This document shows, piece after piece, positions 1 through 10,536 of a DNA stretch of 64,000 nucleotides. The stretch is taken from NCBI GenBank assembly GCA_900239685.1, contig OENT01000937.1:1-64000 (forward strand), read 5' to 3'. Every line of letters starts with the position of its first letter. Position 1 is the first letter of the stretch. The notes beneath the pieces were generated by a model that was given only the letters and a program-made list of their open reading frames with translations, was not told where the DNA came from and ran no database searches. Source of the DNA: Rotaria macrura (lineage: Eukaryota > Rotifera > Eurotatoria > Philodinida > Philodinidae). A program made the translations under genes and the position numbers.

Positions 1-59
1 TATCTAAATTTAAAATCTAAAATTTACCGGCAACCGACCTCTGTTTAAGTTGGTCGGTC

Positions 60-190
60 GTCTCAAATAAGCTCTCTTAAGCAGCATGTCTGGCCTGGTG
101 AGTGGGTAGGCCTAGCCTGTCTGCCATTGGCCAGGCCTAAAAATCGTGGCCTGTACCTGTGACAGGTAGGCAAGATCAGACAGGCCTAGT
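60..190. repeat. Short-word repeat cluster, GGCCTG/CAGGCC type
   Basis: The words AGGCCT, GGCCTG and CAGGC recur in both orientations over about 130 bp. There is no coding frame. It resembles the other single-word clusters in this window (CGTGAC, ATCCGAT, CAAGATCTTG) and is probably a small non-autonomous DNA element. No terminal repeat or target duplication could be fixed here. Confidence 0.45.
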
Positions 191-274
191 GGCTTTGTTG
201 GACCTCTGATACATATAACACTCACATTCACTTAGACGACAGAAAGATAACGCACTGATACAATCAGCAAAATT

Positions 275-385
275 GCCGTGACTCACGGTCACGGTCACGA
301 TGACAACGACTGTGACCATGTCCGTGACCAAATTCGTCGCGACCGTGACGTGATCGTGACCAAAAAACATTGGTCACGCCGATGT
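275..385. repeat. Short-word repeat cluster, CGTGAC/GTCACG type
   Basis: CGTGAC and its complement GTCACG occur many times in about 110 bp, irregularly spaced. Open frames across it on both strands are by-products of the repeat. It is probably a small non-autonomous transposon; the ends are not defined. Confidence 0.5.
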
Positions 386-639
386 CTAGTGTGGACATCA
401 ATTTTTGACGCCCCGCAGGACCCGACGCGCCATGTTTGGCTACCAGCCTCGCCGATCCTCGTGCGTAATTTTACTAAACGTCCCCCGCCCCAAATCGGTG
501 AAACCCGTAGAAAAGTTTCTTGATTCCTTATTTTATTTCCAGTGATTTATTCTTCACAATTGATGAAGTTGTTACAAAAAAATCTTAGACAAGTTTTATG
601 CATGAGTCTTTGAATGAGTTCCAGTCGATCGAATCAATA

Positions 640-1896
640 TGGTGTCATTGACTGTACTTGGATTGATACTCGCTATTCTCTTAAAAAATATGTCACTGGT
701 TGAGCTAAATGCACGTTCTATTGCAACTCAAGCGGCAGGTGTAGCAAATAGTTTTTCGCTAATTTCGCTAGATTTGGTAATAAATGTCCCTGTTCCTTCC
801 GAAACAGAAGTGGATTATCATTACTGTCTTTGGATATTGTGCACTTTGTTAACTTCATTTGTGCACATATTTCAAATTCACCTTGAGCACGTTTTGAAAT
901 TGTAATATATTTATTTGATTCGGCGAACATGTCATCGTCGAACTGTACCATGTTGGACTTGAATTTCCTGTACGGTGACGGTGGAGGACTGGCAGTTGTT
1001 AGACATTGTAGAGATCGATCATCATCATTCTTTTCAATTTGCATGATCTTTGTTACTTCGGTCCAAACTAAATTATGAGCATTAGCACGTTCAACGTCTG
1101 TACCAAGTTTTAGCAAACGTGTTCGAGGATTTAGTACTGCAGTGATCCAATGTAGATTCTAAAAAGTACACGTTGTTTTCAATATTTATCGAGCACGAAT
1201 TTTAAAGAAAGAAAGACCCGCAAATACTTATATTGAGTTTGCATTCCATTTTTACTAATTGATTTACCTTTAGCAGCATTATCAGCGGCTTCATCCTTTG
1301 TGACAATCAGACTTTTAAGAATATACCAATAAGATGTTACTACAAGATGGAGAGTTGATTTATTAATAGCTTGTACATGTTCCATCACCTGTTTCCATAA
1401 TAAAAATAAGCCGGCAATAGCAACTACAGTTGAAATATCAATCGAGGGGAGAGTATGATGTGTTCTTTTCTCTCTTGCAGGATTTGTTAATGTTGAGTAT
1501 GGTGAAAGTACACTTTCGAGTAATTGAGACATAGTGAGTCATCGAAAAATTATCTCTTGTTTGATAGTGGGTTTTCCTAATTCTTGCAACACTGAATTCT
1601 TGTTTATCTAAATGAGAAACGAGTAAAAGAGGATCAATATTAAGGGGAATTAAAAATACGCGTTTCACGTAGCAACACAATTGTTTACATCGAACTATTG
1701 TCATTCATATTTGTCTAGCATAAGAGGGAACATTTTGTGCTAACATATTTACATCATCATGCACGTGTGATGATTTCAAACTTCGAAATACTGATTCCAC
1801 TGATTTTTCATCACGAGCAGTATCATCATCTTCACTCTGAATTGAATCACGATCATCACAATCCATGATAGATTCATCAGCATTACTAATAGAATG
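640..1896 (-). pseudogene. hAT transposase pseudogene, C-terminal part (left of insertion)
   Basis: Read on the minus strand, three stretches in changing frames match the order of a hAT transposase. About 1899-1705 has an acidic linker ending in a VPSYARQ-like segment, comparable to the 'SYAHTLQL' region of hAT proteins. About 1580-1270 carries the central helical region (SQLLESVLSPYSTL, then a VMEHVQ..HLVVTSYWYILKSL segment). About 1158-718 contains WITAVLNPRTRLLKLG, the hAT 'LDPRFK' motif. At about 745-640, after a frameshift, VAIERAFSSTSDI matches the C-terminal dimerisation motif. A possible intron separates the segments near 1158-1270. Stops and frameshifts show it is dead. The upstream half continues at 11865-12710, on the other side of the 10-kb insertion. 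Confidence 0.75.
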
Positions 1897-2212
1897 CATA
1901 TCACCCCGGAGGGGTTTTGAAGGGAATGAGTTCGATAAAAAAAAACTACATATTCGTGATCAGCATGATCGATTATCCCCATCCCCGTTGAAATCTGAAC
2001 TGGGTACCTCTGACCATAAGCAAAACAAATTCGGACAAAAAGCAATGGTCATTCATCAGACAGAACGAAAAAAATTCACTCTTCGCACAGGGTTCGAACC
2101 TGTGTCGCATGATCAACGCTTCTATCCACTTAGCTATACGCGAAGTTGTTTTCCTCTTTCTTTTCATGAACGTCGTTCTTGTTTTCGTCTCATCCATAAA
2201 TTCTATAAAAAT
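1897..2212 (-). repeat. Left terminal inverted repeat
   Basis: This 316-bp arm is the reverse complement of 11548-11864. The outer end begins CATATCACCCCGGAGGGG; the inner end is at ATAAAAAT. It contains the tRNA-like unit (2080-2145) on the minus strand. Confidence 0.92.
2080..2145 (-). ncRNA. tRNA-like pol III unit inside left TIR
   Basis: On the minus strand there is a 7-bp acceptor stem (CTTCGCG with TGCGAAG, one G-T pair), a box A-like TAGCTAAGTGGATAG, and a perfect 5-bp T stem (ACAGG/CCTGT) around the TTCGAAC loop with box B GGTTCGAAC. The D stem is only about 3 bp, and the anticodon and variable regions are too short for a normal tRNA (66 nt in total). A run of seven Ts follows closely and could terminate pol III. 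It is a tRNA-derived module rather than a working tRNA gene. Confidence 0.65.
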
Positions 2213-2676
2213 CAATTGATCCGATTGAGAATCGGAGCTTTCTGATGGAATCGAATTCGTAAAAGAAAGATACAACTCTGTCCTGTTATGACCGGTTTCT
2301 GCTTTTGAAGTCGAAATTGAAGATTTTTAATGCCACGTAAATATCCTTTATGTACAAAGTTATATTCAAGATTCAATTCTTGTTCGAGTGAAGCGGCGTA
2401 TTCGTATTTATTCGTTAAGCCAATATGGACCATTGTGATGAATTGCTCAGGACTTAGGGGGAATTTATTTGATCGTATTTCCCCTTTACGTTTATCAATA
2501 GCACCGCCAAAAATGAACTTTTGCACGTGAGGAGAAAGGAAAGTGATACAACTACTCACTCTCTTCCGTGATGGATTTCGAGTTCGCTTAGGTGGTAGTG
2601 TCGGCAATGTATTTATAGTGTGTGTGTGTAGTTGAAACCAAAAATTAGGTGGAAAATATCGAGGACGAAGATTCAT
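2212..2676 (-). CDS. Hypothetical protein, 154 aa, inside composite transposon
   Basis: The open frame starts at an ATG directly preceded by CTTTTAG on the minus strand, which looks like a splice acceptor, so this may be a last exon rather than a complete gene. It ends exactly at the inner edge of the left TIR. The protein is basic, with a Pro/Arg/Lys-rich N-terminal half and a more conserved-looking C-terminal part (LSPEQFITMVHIGL, then YEYAASLEQEL). I recognise no family. Its placement suggests a passenger or accessory gene of the element. Confidence 0.4.
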   Translation of the reverse strand: MNLRPRYFPPNFWFQLHTHTINTLPTLPPKRTRNPSRKRVSSCITFLSPHVQKFIFGGAIDKRKGEIRSNKFPLSPEQFITMVHIGLTNKYEYAASLEQELNLEYNFVHKGYLRGIKNLQFRLQKQKPVITGQSCIFLLRIRFHQKAPILNRIN

Positions 2677-3420
2677 CTAAAAGCTAGAACTTTTTAATAT
2701 ATAATATTTAGGAATTCATTTTATTTTTATTCTTATTCATGTTCATGCAAAGTACAGAGAATTTTGATATAAATAGAACTTTGATGAATTTTAATGCACA
2801 AACAAATCATAGTTTCGAATTTTAATTCGCCTCAAACGTGATAACCAGAAGCAATATTTTTCTATCGAACTATCCAAGTATATCTCACAACATTACCACA
2901 ATGAATCATGAAAGATTACCACTTTTAATGACTATAAATTAGAATAAGACTCATTCATAGATAGCAATGCATGATCTGGTATGTGTCTCTTAATTAAAAA
3001 TTAATGATGCTTCAAATTTATTCGATTTATATGATCCATAATCGCGAACACTACACTAAATAGAATCCTTTTAAAGAAAAACTCGCGCCTACTGTCACTA
3101 GTCGATATTCAAAGTGTTACATTGGACTAAGCTCATCAGTTTTTTCGTGTTATGAGACAAATATCAAATCATGCATTGTTATCTATGAATGATAATCCTA
3201 TTTTAACTTATATTCATTAACAGTAGTAATCATTCAAGACTCTGGTAATAATGCCATGAAATATACATGAATAATTCGATAAAAAATATGATTCGATGAT
3301 ACGCAATATGAGTCAAATTAACGTCCAAGAATATGAATCATTTGTACAGGTAGACCAGAAAATAATTATTATTGCTCTTGGTAGTAAAAATATAGATATT
3401 TTCTTCTTGATAAAATGTTC
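2677..3420. other. Intergenic stretch within composite element
   Basis: This is AT-rich sequence between two minus-strand genes. No open frame of note, RNA gene or repeat was seen. It could hold upstream exons of the 154-aa ORF, but none could be supported. Confidence 0.4.
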
Positions 3421-4575
3421 TTAAAAGCAACAATTGTGACATGTACGATAGGATCGACGTTTATTTTCTTGACTATAGCCGTTGTGATGACGATCAACTA
3501 AAATACAAAGGAGATACGCTCATGATGCTGTGCTTTTTTTTATTCTTGAAACCAACGATAATTGACAATAGGACGTGTTATCTAATGCTGATCTAAGCCT
3601 TTTAGTTGTGGGTATTAAGATTTTTATTTTGATAATCTTTGTTCAAAACCAATCGTAAAAAGAAAGAAAGAAAGAAAGAAATCAATATAATTAAGTTCAT
3701 GCCAAGTCTGTTAAGTGCCGCTCAAAAATTTATCAAATTAAGTAATAAATTGATCACCGTAATTTCAAAAAAAAGTTCGCGAACTATTACCTGATGTCAT
3801 CGCACGAGGGTTCGTACCAGAACATTTGTTACACTGCCGACAATAAAAACGACGTTGATAATGGTGACTTTTATAACGACGATGATTTTGTATTCTTCTT
3901 GGATGATTTCGAATATTATATCGATCGATAGGATCAACGGGCCAATAACGATTCATTTTATCTTCTTGGCTGATGATGTTGACAGCTCCTGATGAATCAG
4001 AAAGTGAATTAACACAATGATCTTCATTTAATCCTACAACAAGAAGCATTAAAATGATAAACAATATGTGATGCTTAATAGCTACAGGTGAATATCCGTA
4101 CCGATTGACATTAATGGCACTGGTTTTGATAAGGTAATCGACGATAATAAAGGCGTATTATTATTTGATTGATCGGTTAGTGGTGATGGAAATGATGGTT
4201 TTGATTGTTTGCTCATCATTCTAGAAGCAAATATATTTTAGTTGAAAATATTAGAATAAACGATTAGAAAAAAATCAGATTTACAACACCATCATTTTCG
4301 CGATAGATGTGACAGGACTTTCAAATGACTTCTATTTACTGAAATTTAAAACATCTGAAGGAAAATAATATTTTGACCTACTCATGAATAACAATTGTTT
4401 CTTTGGTGTTGCTTCTTCGTGGAGTCATTGTTGTTGTGCAATCATGGAAATCATCAGATGTTGTCGATTGCATCGATGAATGAAAATTGATTGGGGAGCT
4501 AGCCATTTCTCGAGTTGATGACCGTGGAGGACTAGCACCAGTTGCTGCATCGACCATTTTTATTTTCAATGACAT
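3421..4575 (-). CDS. Spliced passenger gene of unknown function, 210 aa
   Basis: Four exons on the minus strand: 4575-4382, 4220-4102, 4033-3791 and 3497-3421. All junctions have GT/AG borders and phases that match (2, 1, 1), and the total of 633 nt is an exact multiple of three including the stop. The N-terminal half is Ser/Thr/Pro-rich and probably disordered. The C-terminal half is basic and His/Arg-rich with two related cysteine motifs, YCRQCNKC at the end of exon 3 and RTCHNCC just before the stop, which could form a small metal-binding module. I do not recognise the family. It lies inside the composite transposon, antisense to the RAG1-like and TatD genes, so it is probably a captured or element-encoded accessory protein. 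Further upstream exons are possible, since the ATG follows a TTTTAG. Confidence 0.6.
3660..3681. repeat. AAAG microsatellite
   Basis: A short run of AAAG units lies within the intron between exons 3 and 4 of the minus-strand gene. Confidence 0.7.
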
Positions 4576-5293
4576 TAGTCTAAAATAGATAGCACATAAC
4601 TTTCAATGAAGATATCTGTTTAGCTTTTTAAACATTTGAATGCTGAAAGAAAATAACCGTTTCAAGCATAGATAACCAAAAAGAGGAGAGCACATGTGCA
4701 TCGTCTGTCTGTTCGAATTCGTTATTCTTATTTTTCTTCTTCAGCACTGTTGCACATGTTCATAGAAACTGAATGTTTCGAAATTCATGTGAACGAAGCA
4801 CATAAGCGAAATTTTCATACATAAAACTGAGAGTTTAAAAATAACTGAACAAATTCAAACAAAAATATTTTCACAGAGATTATACCGTTGAATACGTTGA
4901 CAACATTATACGACCCATGGTCTAAGTGATCAAAAACATTTTTCTAAACCGTAGACATAACATAAAATACCAACTCAAAGATTAAGTAAGAACGTTAAAC
5001 AATAACTACTATTTCTATGAAGAATTAACGTGTCATAGCAGTGTTTTCTCAGGGGCAAAAAATGAATATTGTAATTAATATATGTCCTTTAGTCGAAGTT
5101 TAAATAGAAAGTTAAATAGTACTGAAACGATAAGTATTCATTTTTATCGTAGCATATTTGAAAATATGCTTTTGTCGAAGAAGAAGAAACTGATATGTAT
5201 TTTTTCTACTCTTAGACAAACAAATAATAATCCTTCCTTTCAAAACGAAAGCATTTTTTTAACCTAGCTATAATTGATTACAAAGGATGATAA
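4576..5293. other. Intergenic stretch within composite element
   Basis: AT-rich sequence upstream of the four-exon minus-strand gene. It may contain that gene's promoter or a 5' exon. No supported coding or RNA feature. Confidence 0.4.
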
Positions 5294-6818
5294 AACCGAA
5301 ATAGACTTGCAAAGAATTAACCAAATATCTTTTGTATAGAACATAGAAAACAATGATTCTGAATTATTTGTGAATAATTGCATTGAAAAACATTTGGGAA
5401 AAAATGATTTCTTATTTCAATAAGTTGATTTTTGTCGTCTTGTCTGTTTCTGATGCTTATTTCAGCACGTGTCTACGATCACATGAACGTTTTTGACTCT
5501 CGAGAAGATAGCCAAAGAAAAACATAAATGAATCATGTTGACGATCAATGATCAATTTTAATCTTGATAAATGAAATATAGATAATATTCAACCACGAAA
5601 ACATCTTGTTGTATTTATTTCAGGATATTTTTTTAGAATTCTTTCATTCATGATCGAAGAAAAAAAGATTAGGAAAAGACTGAAATATGAAGCTTTCCAA
5701 CAAGTGAAATTCTATCTGATTCATTTTACACAGAAACATATTATATTATATAAGTATGGTTTTCTTTCCTCTGACTCGAATCAAAATTACACGAAAATCT
5801 TAGTTAACGTACAGCTCAAACCATTGACATAGCGGTATCATTTTTTGTGCAATGATACTTTATAGCAGCAAAAAGTAGAAAACAGAAGAACCACATGTGT
5901 TGTCTAATAGGAAACACTGATATCTAAAGCATACTAATTAACAGTTTGGTAGAAGAAACGAAAAATTGATAAATATCTTGTAATTTCGACTAGATTTTAT
6001 TTTTAGTTTTTCAATAACAATGTTGAAAGATCATTGATTGCTTTGTTAACAAAGAGTGGTGATAAAAATTGATTTTTCATCAGTTCCAATGAAATTCAAG
6101 TCCAACAAGACATAATTGTATATAGGATCAATCTGATAAAAAGATTAAACGGTTTTTATTTTATGGAGAATACATTTGTCTAGTAGATATAATTTTACAG
6201 CAGGTCATTCTAAAGCAGACATGATAAAACATCTAACGATGAGAAATATGAAGATAAAGTAGAAAAATTCAATAGACAATAACATCAATGATCATTAAGA
6301 GCTAAAAAGTTCACTAAAAATATTTATTGGCAAAGATAGTTGCTTATAGCTACATCACTAATCATATTCATTACTTTTCACAATTTAGTTCTATGATGAA
6401 TTGGATTTACTGAAAAATATCCATCTGATGTGTCTTAAATGAATCCCTTTTACTTTAATCATGAATGAAAGAATTCTAAAAAAATATCCTGAAATAAATA
6501 CAACAAGATGTTTTCGTGGTTGAATATTATCTATATTTCATTTATCAAGATTAAAATTGATCATTGATCGTCAACATGATTCATTTATGTTTTTCTTTGG
6601 CTATCTTCTCGAGAGTCAAAAACGTTCATGTGATCGTAGACACGTGCTGAAATAAGCATCAGAAACAGACAAGACGACAAAAATCAACTTATTGAAATAA
6701 GAAATCATTTTTTCCCAAATGTTTTTCAATGCAATTATTCACAAATAATTCAGAATCATTGTTTTCTATGTTCTATACAAAAGATATTTGGTTAATTCTT
6801 TGCAAGTCTATTTCGGTT
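5294..6818. repeat. Large inverted repeat, 361-bp arms, nested in composite element
   Basis: Arms 5294-5654 and 6458-6818 are reverse complements of equal length with no difference that I found, separated by an 803-bp AT-rich spacer without a convincing gene. The outer ends read AACCGAAATAGAC. No matching target duplication is visible at the flanks (GATAAA and GTAGAA). It could be a foldback transposon inserted into the composite element or a palindrome formed by inverted duplication. It separates the minus-strand genes from the plus-strand RAG1-like gene and could act as a divergent promoter region. Confidence 0.85.
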
Positions 6819-7317
6819 GTAGAATATTTTTCGACAAATGATGATGATAATAACTGAGAAATGTTTAATTGTTTTTCGAATAAATTTTCATGCATTACAG
6901 AAAAGATAAGTTTTTTTCTTACTTCTTTTTTTCTATTGAACCAAAATTTACGTTATTTATGATACAATAAAGTATATTGTCGGTTATTGTGATACATATA
7001 AGAGTTGTTTTCGTTTCTCATTACGTCCTCTCCATGTGTCTTATACACGCCAAGCATCGGTTGTCCTCACGTGTAGTGTGCGCAGTAAGAGCATTGAATA
7101 AAAAAAAGAAAATAGAGGGTCGTGTTGCTGAAAGAAATTTAAATCGAGTCATTTAAGTTTACACGATTGCTGTTGAACGTTGATCATTTTTCAGCTTCAG
7201 CTACTGATATTATACACCAAAAGTTATTTGAAACGATTGATCTATTTATTGGTACAATTACGAAGTGAGAATATTTTTATCTTCAATTTCCTAAATTTTG
7301 TCGCGATTAATGAGAAT
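6819..7317. promoter_or_regulatory. Upstream region of the RAG1-like gene
   Basis: A 499-bp AT-rich stretch with no gene, presumably the 5' region of the 7318 gene. The open frame continues upstream of the ATG to about 7180 without another ATG, so translation probably starts at 7318. Confidence 0.3.
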
Positions 7318-10314
7318 ATGAAGAAAACAGTAAAGATTGTTGTTGACGTATCTATATATCCATCTGTTGAGGTACTAAATGAACCTCGAGTAATTGATCA
7401 GATTTCGAAAGAAGTAAATGATGTTCTCGAGAAAAAAAGACAAAAAGCACATAACGGTGCAATTATGAAAGTTTGTAAAAATGCGGTCTCTCTTCTTTTA
7501 TCGAAAAAAAAGGGAATTTCACCAACATCCTTATCAGTTTATGTACCCATGAATATTATTGAGTCGTCTGATGATACGGTTGTACCTAGTGTCTCATCTG
7601 ATGAGGATATATCAGAAACAAGTGTTGGTGAAGATGATGATAGTGTTAGCAGTGGTGAATTCTCTTCATCTAATTCACAAGACTCACATATTTCATTTTC
7701 TATTTGGAACAATGTGATGAAAGCTAATGCCACGTTCGAATATCTGTTCGATTATTTTAAACATTCTCTATCAATCAATAATAAACCCATAAATCTTGAA
7801 AAGATTCTAACGGATGTATGCGGTTATGCTTTTCTTGAACTCAATTGTTCTGTTAACATACGCGTATTGAAAAAAGAAATTAGTCGTCAAATAAGTCAAA
7901 TAGTGCAATCAGCACGTACTCGTGCTGGTGGTAAAAGTGTTATTGGATTTTTACGTACAAAAAATGTTTTTTCACTGGTTTTAAAATTCATCGATTCTTT
8001 GAATCGACTCGAACCATCCATGGGATTTATAAAATATAAGAATAATGACCCTTTAAGTCCAACTCTTTTGATTCGAGAAAATATAGATGAAACCGCTATT
8101 TTTCAATTTTATCCATTTTCAGGTATAGTTGAAATAACTATCAATGAAACTTTTGTGAAAAAAGCATTGTCTTCATTTGATTTAGTAAGAGCATTAGATA
8201 TCAGTGAAATTTCCACTCTTATTGCACAATGTGCTGAGTCGTATAACTTAAACTTAGATATTCCATTTGTTGAAGAAACTCTTAAAACAAAAATATTGTT
8301 TGAGCGTACGACATGTAGTTCTCGTTATTTTCTAACTGTTACTGTGAAAAGTGCGGAAAAAGATCAGATTAATAAAATTAATAAACCAAATCATATTGAT
8401 GATTCTCATTCTTTCTGTGCAGAAGATATGGATACTATTATTGGTCGAACATATAGCACACGCGGTGTTAAACGTTCTTATGAAGAAGATCCTATTTCAG
8501 TTGAACCTAATAAAAATATGCAAAGACAAAATAAAATACTAAGAGACCAAAGAGATTTATTACATCTGAAAGATACTTACCATCTTACAGATAGTGCTTT
8601 CAATGCTATTTTTAAGTATATTCGAAGTAAAAGAAAACTCTGTTCATTAAAAGAAATCGAACGACTTAGAAAACACACAAACTCAATATTCCCGATTATA
8701 TACACTACTACAAGTGCTTATGTTAAATTTGAATATGCCGTAAGAACTGCTATTTTCGTTGCTCAAAAACACGAGCTAAATCTCGATCATTTTGATAAAC
8801 TTACCATTCGTTTTAATATGGATGGTACACTAATAGGGAATAAGCATATAGTCGCAATATCCATCAACTGCATTGAAGGTGGACATCAGTGTCAAACGTC
8901 GAAAAATCTTGTTCCTTTAGGTCTTTTTGAGATACAGAAGGAGAATACTGAATTATTACGTAAAACTCTGCCAACTGAATTTATTACTGATATAAAATCA
9001 GTAAAACATATTTCCGTAAGAGAAAAAAACATAGAAATTCATACTCGATTAGGCGGTGATCTGATGAATGCGGTATACGTATTTGGACTTGCTGGATTCA
9101 GTTCCAATTATCCGTGCATCTTTTGTACGCAACACAAAGAAGATCTACACATAACTGAAGAGACTGCTTACGATAAAATAACTACTGAAGGGAAGGGTAA
9201 ATATAAGAAAACAATTAATATTCATGTTGGTCCAACTTCTTATCACGATTCCACTAAGCAAGCACGATCTCTTGTGGAACAAAGGCTTTGTTTAACTAAA
9301 AAGAATAATGATTTAGGATATAAATGCGAACCTCTTTTTGGTGATCTTTTTGATTATCAGGATTATTGCGTGGACACACTACACATGAAGTTGCGAGTTT
9401 TTGATGTTATTTTGAAAGACATTTTATCTTACGCTTCTCGTACTGGTAAATATGGAGCCGAGCATTTAGGAATTATTGAAAAGAAAATTAAGATTCTTAA
9501 TCAGCATTGCGAGAGAACCGTCGGAAAACGTTTTTTCTTTCAAGTAGACACAGATGATAAAAATAAAACTATTGCTTCACATGGAAAGCTTTCCGGTCAT
9601 CTTCAAGATCTATTTTTTGTTGATAGCTTTCCTTACAAAGAAATTCTAAGTGATGAAGTTGCAAAATCTGCTCGAAGTGTTGTTAATAAATTTAAAGAAC
9701 TTCTTAATGAAGTTAAGCACACTGCTGTAAAACGAAAGGGTCATCTTAAACGTCTATCTCTAGAGTTTGTAAAAGAATTTCGTCAAAGTGGTCTCCGAAC
9801 AACTGTTACTCCATACATCCATATAATTGGAAATCATTTATTTGAATTCGATGAATTCAATGATCTGGGAGATTACAATATGCAAGGAGTAGAGAAAAGT
9901 AATGACCTACTTTCTCGTCTCTATTTTTCATCTACAAACCCTGCTAAAAATCCTCTACTTACTATGCTTCAGAAACTTTATCGAATGCTCGAGATGAACT
10001 TTGAGAATGAAGCAGAAAGAAATGCGATGACTGAATTTGCTCGAACAGGTGTATACGATTTTGTTGGAGATCTAAATGAATCTCAATCATCACATGATGA
10101 TGACATGTTCGTTTGTAACCACCAACAACAATTGCTAGATAGTGATGATGAATCTGAAGAAAATTTTGATCGATCTATAGAAGATGTTGCTGACGTACAA
10201 AATGAAAGTGACATAGACTTAGATGAATCAGCCATTTGGGCGCCTGAAAAAAGATTTGGAACTAAGTTTCTACCTAGAACTGACAATCGTTTCAAGAGTT
10301 TCCGAAGATCATAA
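7318..10314 (+). CDS. RAG1/Transib-like DDE recombinase (transposase), 998 aa
   Basis: Intact, intronless protein. Core landmarks: NMDGT with D502; LGGD with D581; CIFC with C600 and C603, exactly 19 and 22 residues after D581; DTLH at 686; H835 and H840 in YIHIIGNHLF; and E859 in QGVEKSN. Vertebrate RAG1 has D600, D708, C727/C730, H937/H942 and E962, so the D-to-CxxC spacing and the HxxxxH spacing are identical and the H-to-E spacing differs by one residue. This implies the RNase H-like catalytic core with the insertion-domain zinc site of the RAG1/Transib superfamily. A related 'GDGT...LGGD...CxxC...LHM' family of uncharacterised proteins is known from Hydra. Residues about 85-125 and the C-terminal 90 are acidic and Ser-rich. 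No RING/RAG1-type N-terminus and no RAG2 partner were seen. It is probably the transposase of the surrounding 10-kb element. Confidence 0.82.
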   Translation: MKKTVKIVVDVSIYPSVEVLNEPRVIDQISKEVNDVLEKKRQKAHNGAIMKVCKNAVSLLLSKKKGISPTSLSVYVPMNIIESSDDTVVPSVSSDEDISETSVGEDDDSVSSGEFSSSNSQDSHISFSIWNNVMKANATFEYLFDYFKHSLSINNKPINLEKILTDVCGYAFLELNCSVNIRVLKKEISRQISQIVQSARTRAGGKSVIGFLRTKNVFSLVLKFIDSLNRLEPSMGFIKYKNNDPLSPTLLIRENIDETAIFQFYPFSGIVEITINETFVKKALSSFDLVRALDISEISTLIAQCAESYNLNLDIPFVEETLKTKILFERTTCSSRYFLTVTVKSAEKDQINKINKPNHIDDSHSFCAEDMDTIIGRTYSTRGVKRSYEEDPISVEPNKNMQRQNKILRDQRDLLHLKDTYHLTDSAFNAIFKYIRSKRKLCSLKEIERLRKHTNSIFPIIYTTTSAYVKFEYAVRTAIFVAQKHELNLDHFDKLTIRFNMDGTLIGNKHIVAISINCIEGGHQCQTSKNLVPLGLFEIQKENTELLRKTLPTEFITDIKSVKHISVREKNIEIHTRLGGDLMNAVYVFGLAGFSSNYPCIFCTQHKEDLHITEETAYDKITTEGKGKYKKTINIHVGPTSYHDSTKQARSLVEQRLCLTKKNNDLGYKCEPLFGDLFDYQDYCVDTLHMKLRVFDVILKDILSYASRTGKYGAEHLGIIEKKIKILNQHCERTVGKRFFFQVDTDDKNKTIASHGKLSGHLQDLFFVDSFPYKEILSDEVAKSARSVVNKFKELLNEVKHTAVKRKGHLKRLSLEFVKEFRQSGLRTTVTPYIHIIGNHLFEFDEFNDLGDYNMQGVEKSNDLLSRLYFSSTNPAKNPLLTMLQKLYRMLEMNFENEAERNAMTEFARTGVYDFVGDLNESQSSHDDDMFVCNHQQQLLDSDDESEENFDRSIEDVADVQNESDIDLDESAIWAPEKRFGTKFLPRTDNRFKSFRRS

Positions 10315-10536
10315 GTAAACATTTAAACTCATGATGAAATCAATTTAATCTTCTTATTGTTTTTTATTAAGTTATTTTATTCAGAATATTCGTTTGCTTT
10401 AAATTATCCGTGAAGGCTCTTGTAAATATGTTCTATATTGATACATGTGTTATAGAAAATTTTATCCTATAATCTATAATTATTTATCTTACATTAATTA
10501 TTAGACATTCACTTTTGTAAATAGTCTTTTCTAGAT

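Noticed and set aside
278-523. 81-aa plus-strand open frame, His/Asp-rich
   Set aside because: Created by the CGTGAC word cluster; no start context, homology or splice support.
639-905. 88-aa plus-strand open frame
   Set aside because: Antisense shadow of the hAT transposase C-terminus.
1897-1901. 5-bp Transib-style target duplication next to CACC termini
   Set aside because: Left CATAT and right ATATG are inverted, not direct, copies; only ATAT matches directly, so no 5-bp duplication can be claimed.
2080-2145. Functional tRNA gene
   Set aside because: Anticodon arm and variable loop are too short and the D stem is weak; called tRNA-like only.
1865-2245. 126-aa plus-strand and overlapping minus-strand frames across the left TIR
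   Set aside because: They run through the tRNA-like module and the TIR and recur in mirror form at the right TIR; not coding.
7180-7317. N-terminal extension of the RAG1-like protein from a TTG
   Set aside because: No ATG in this part; the first ATG is 7318 and eukaryotic initiation at TTG is not assumed.
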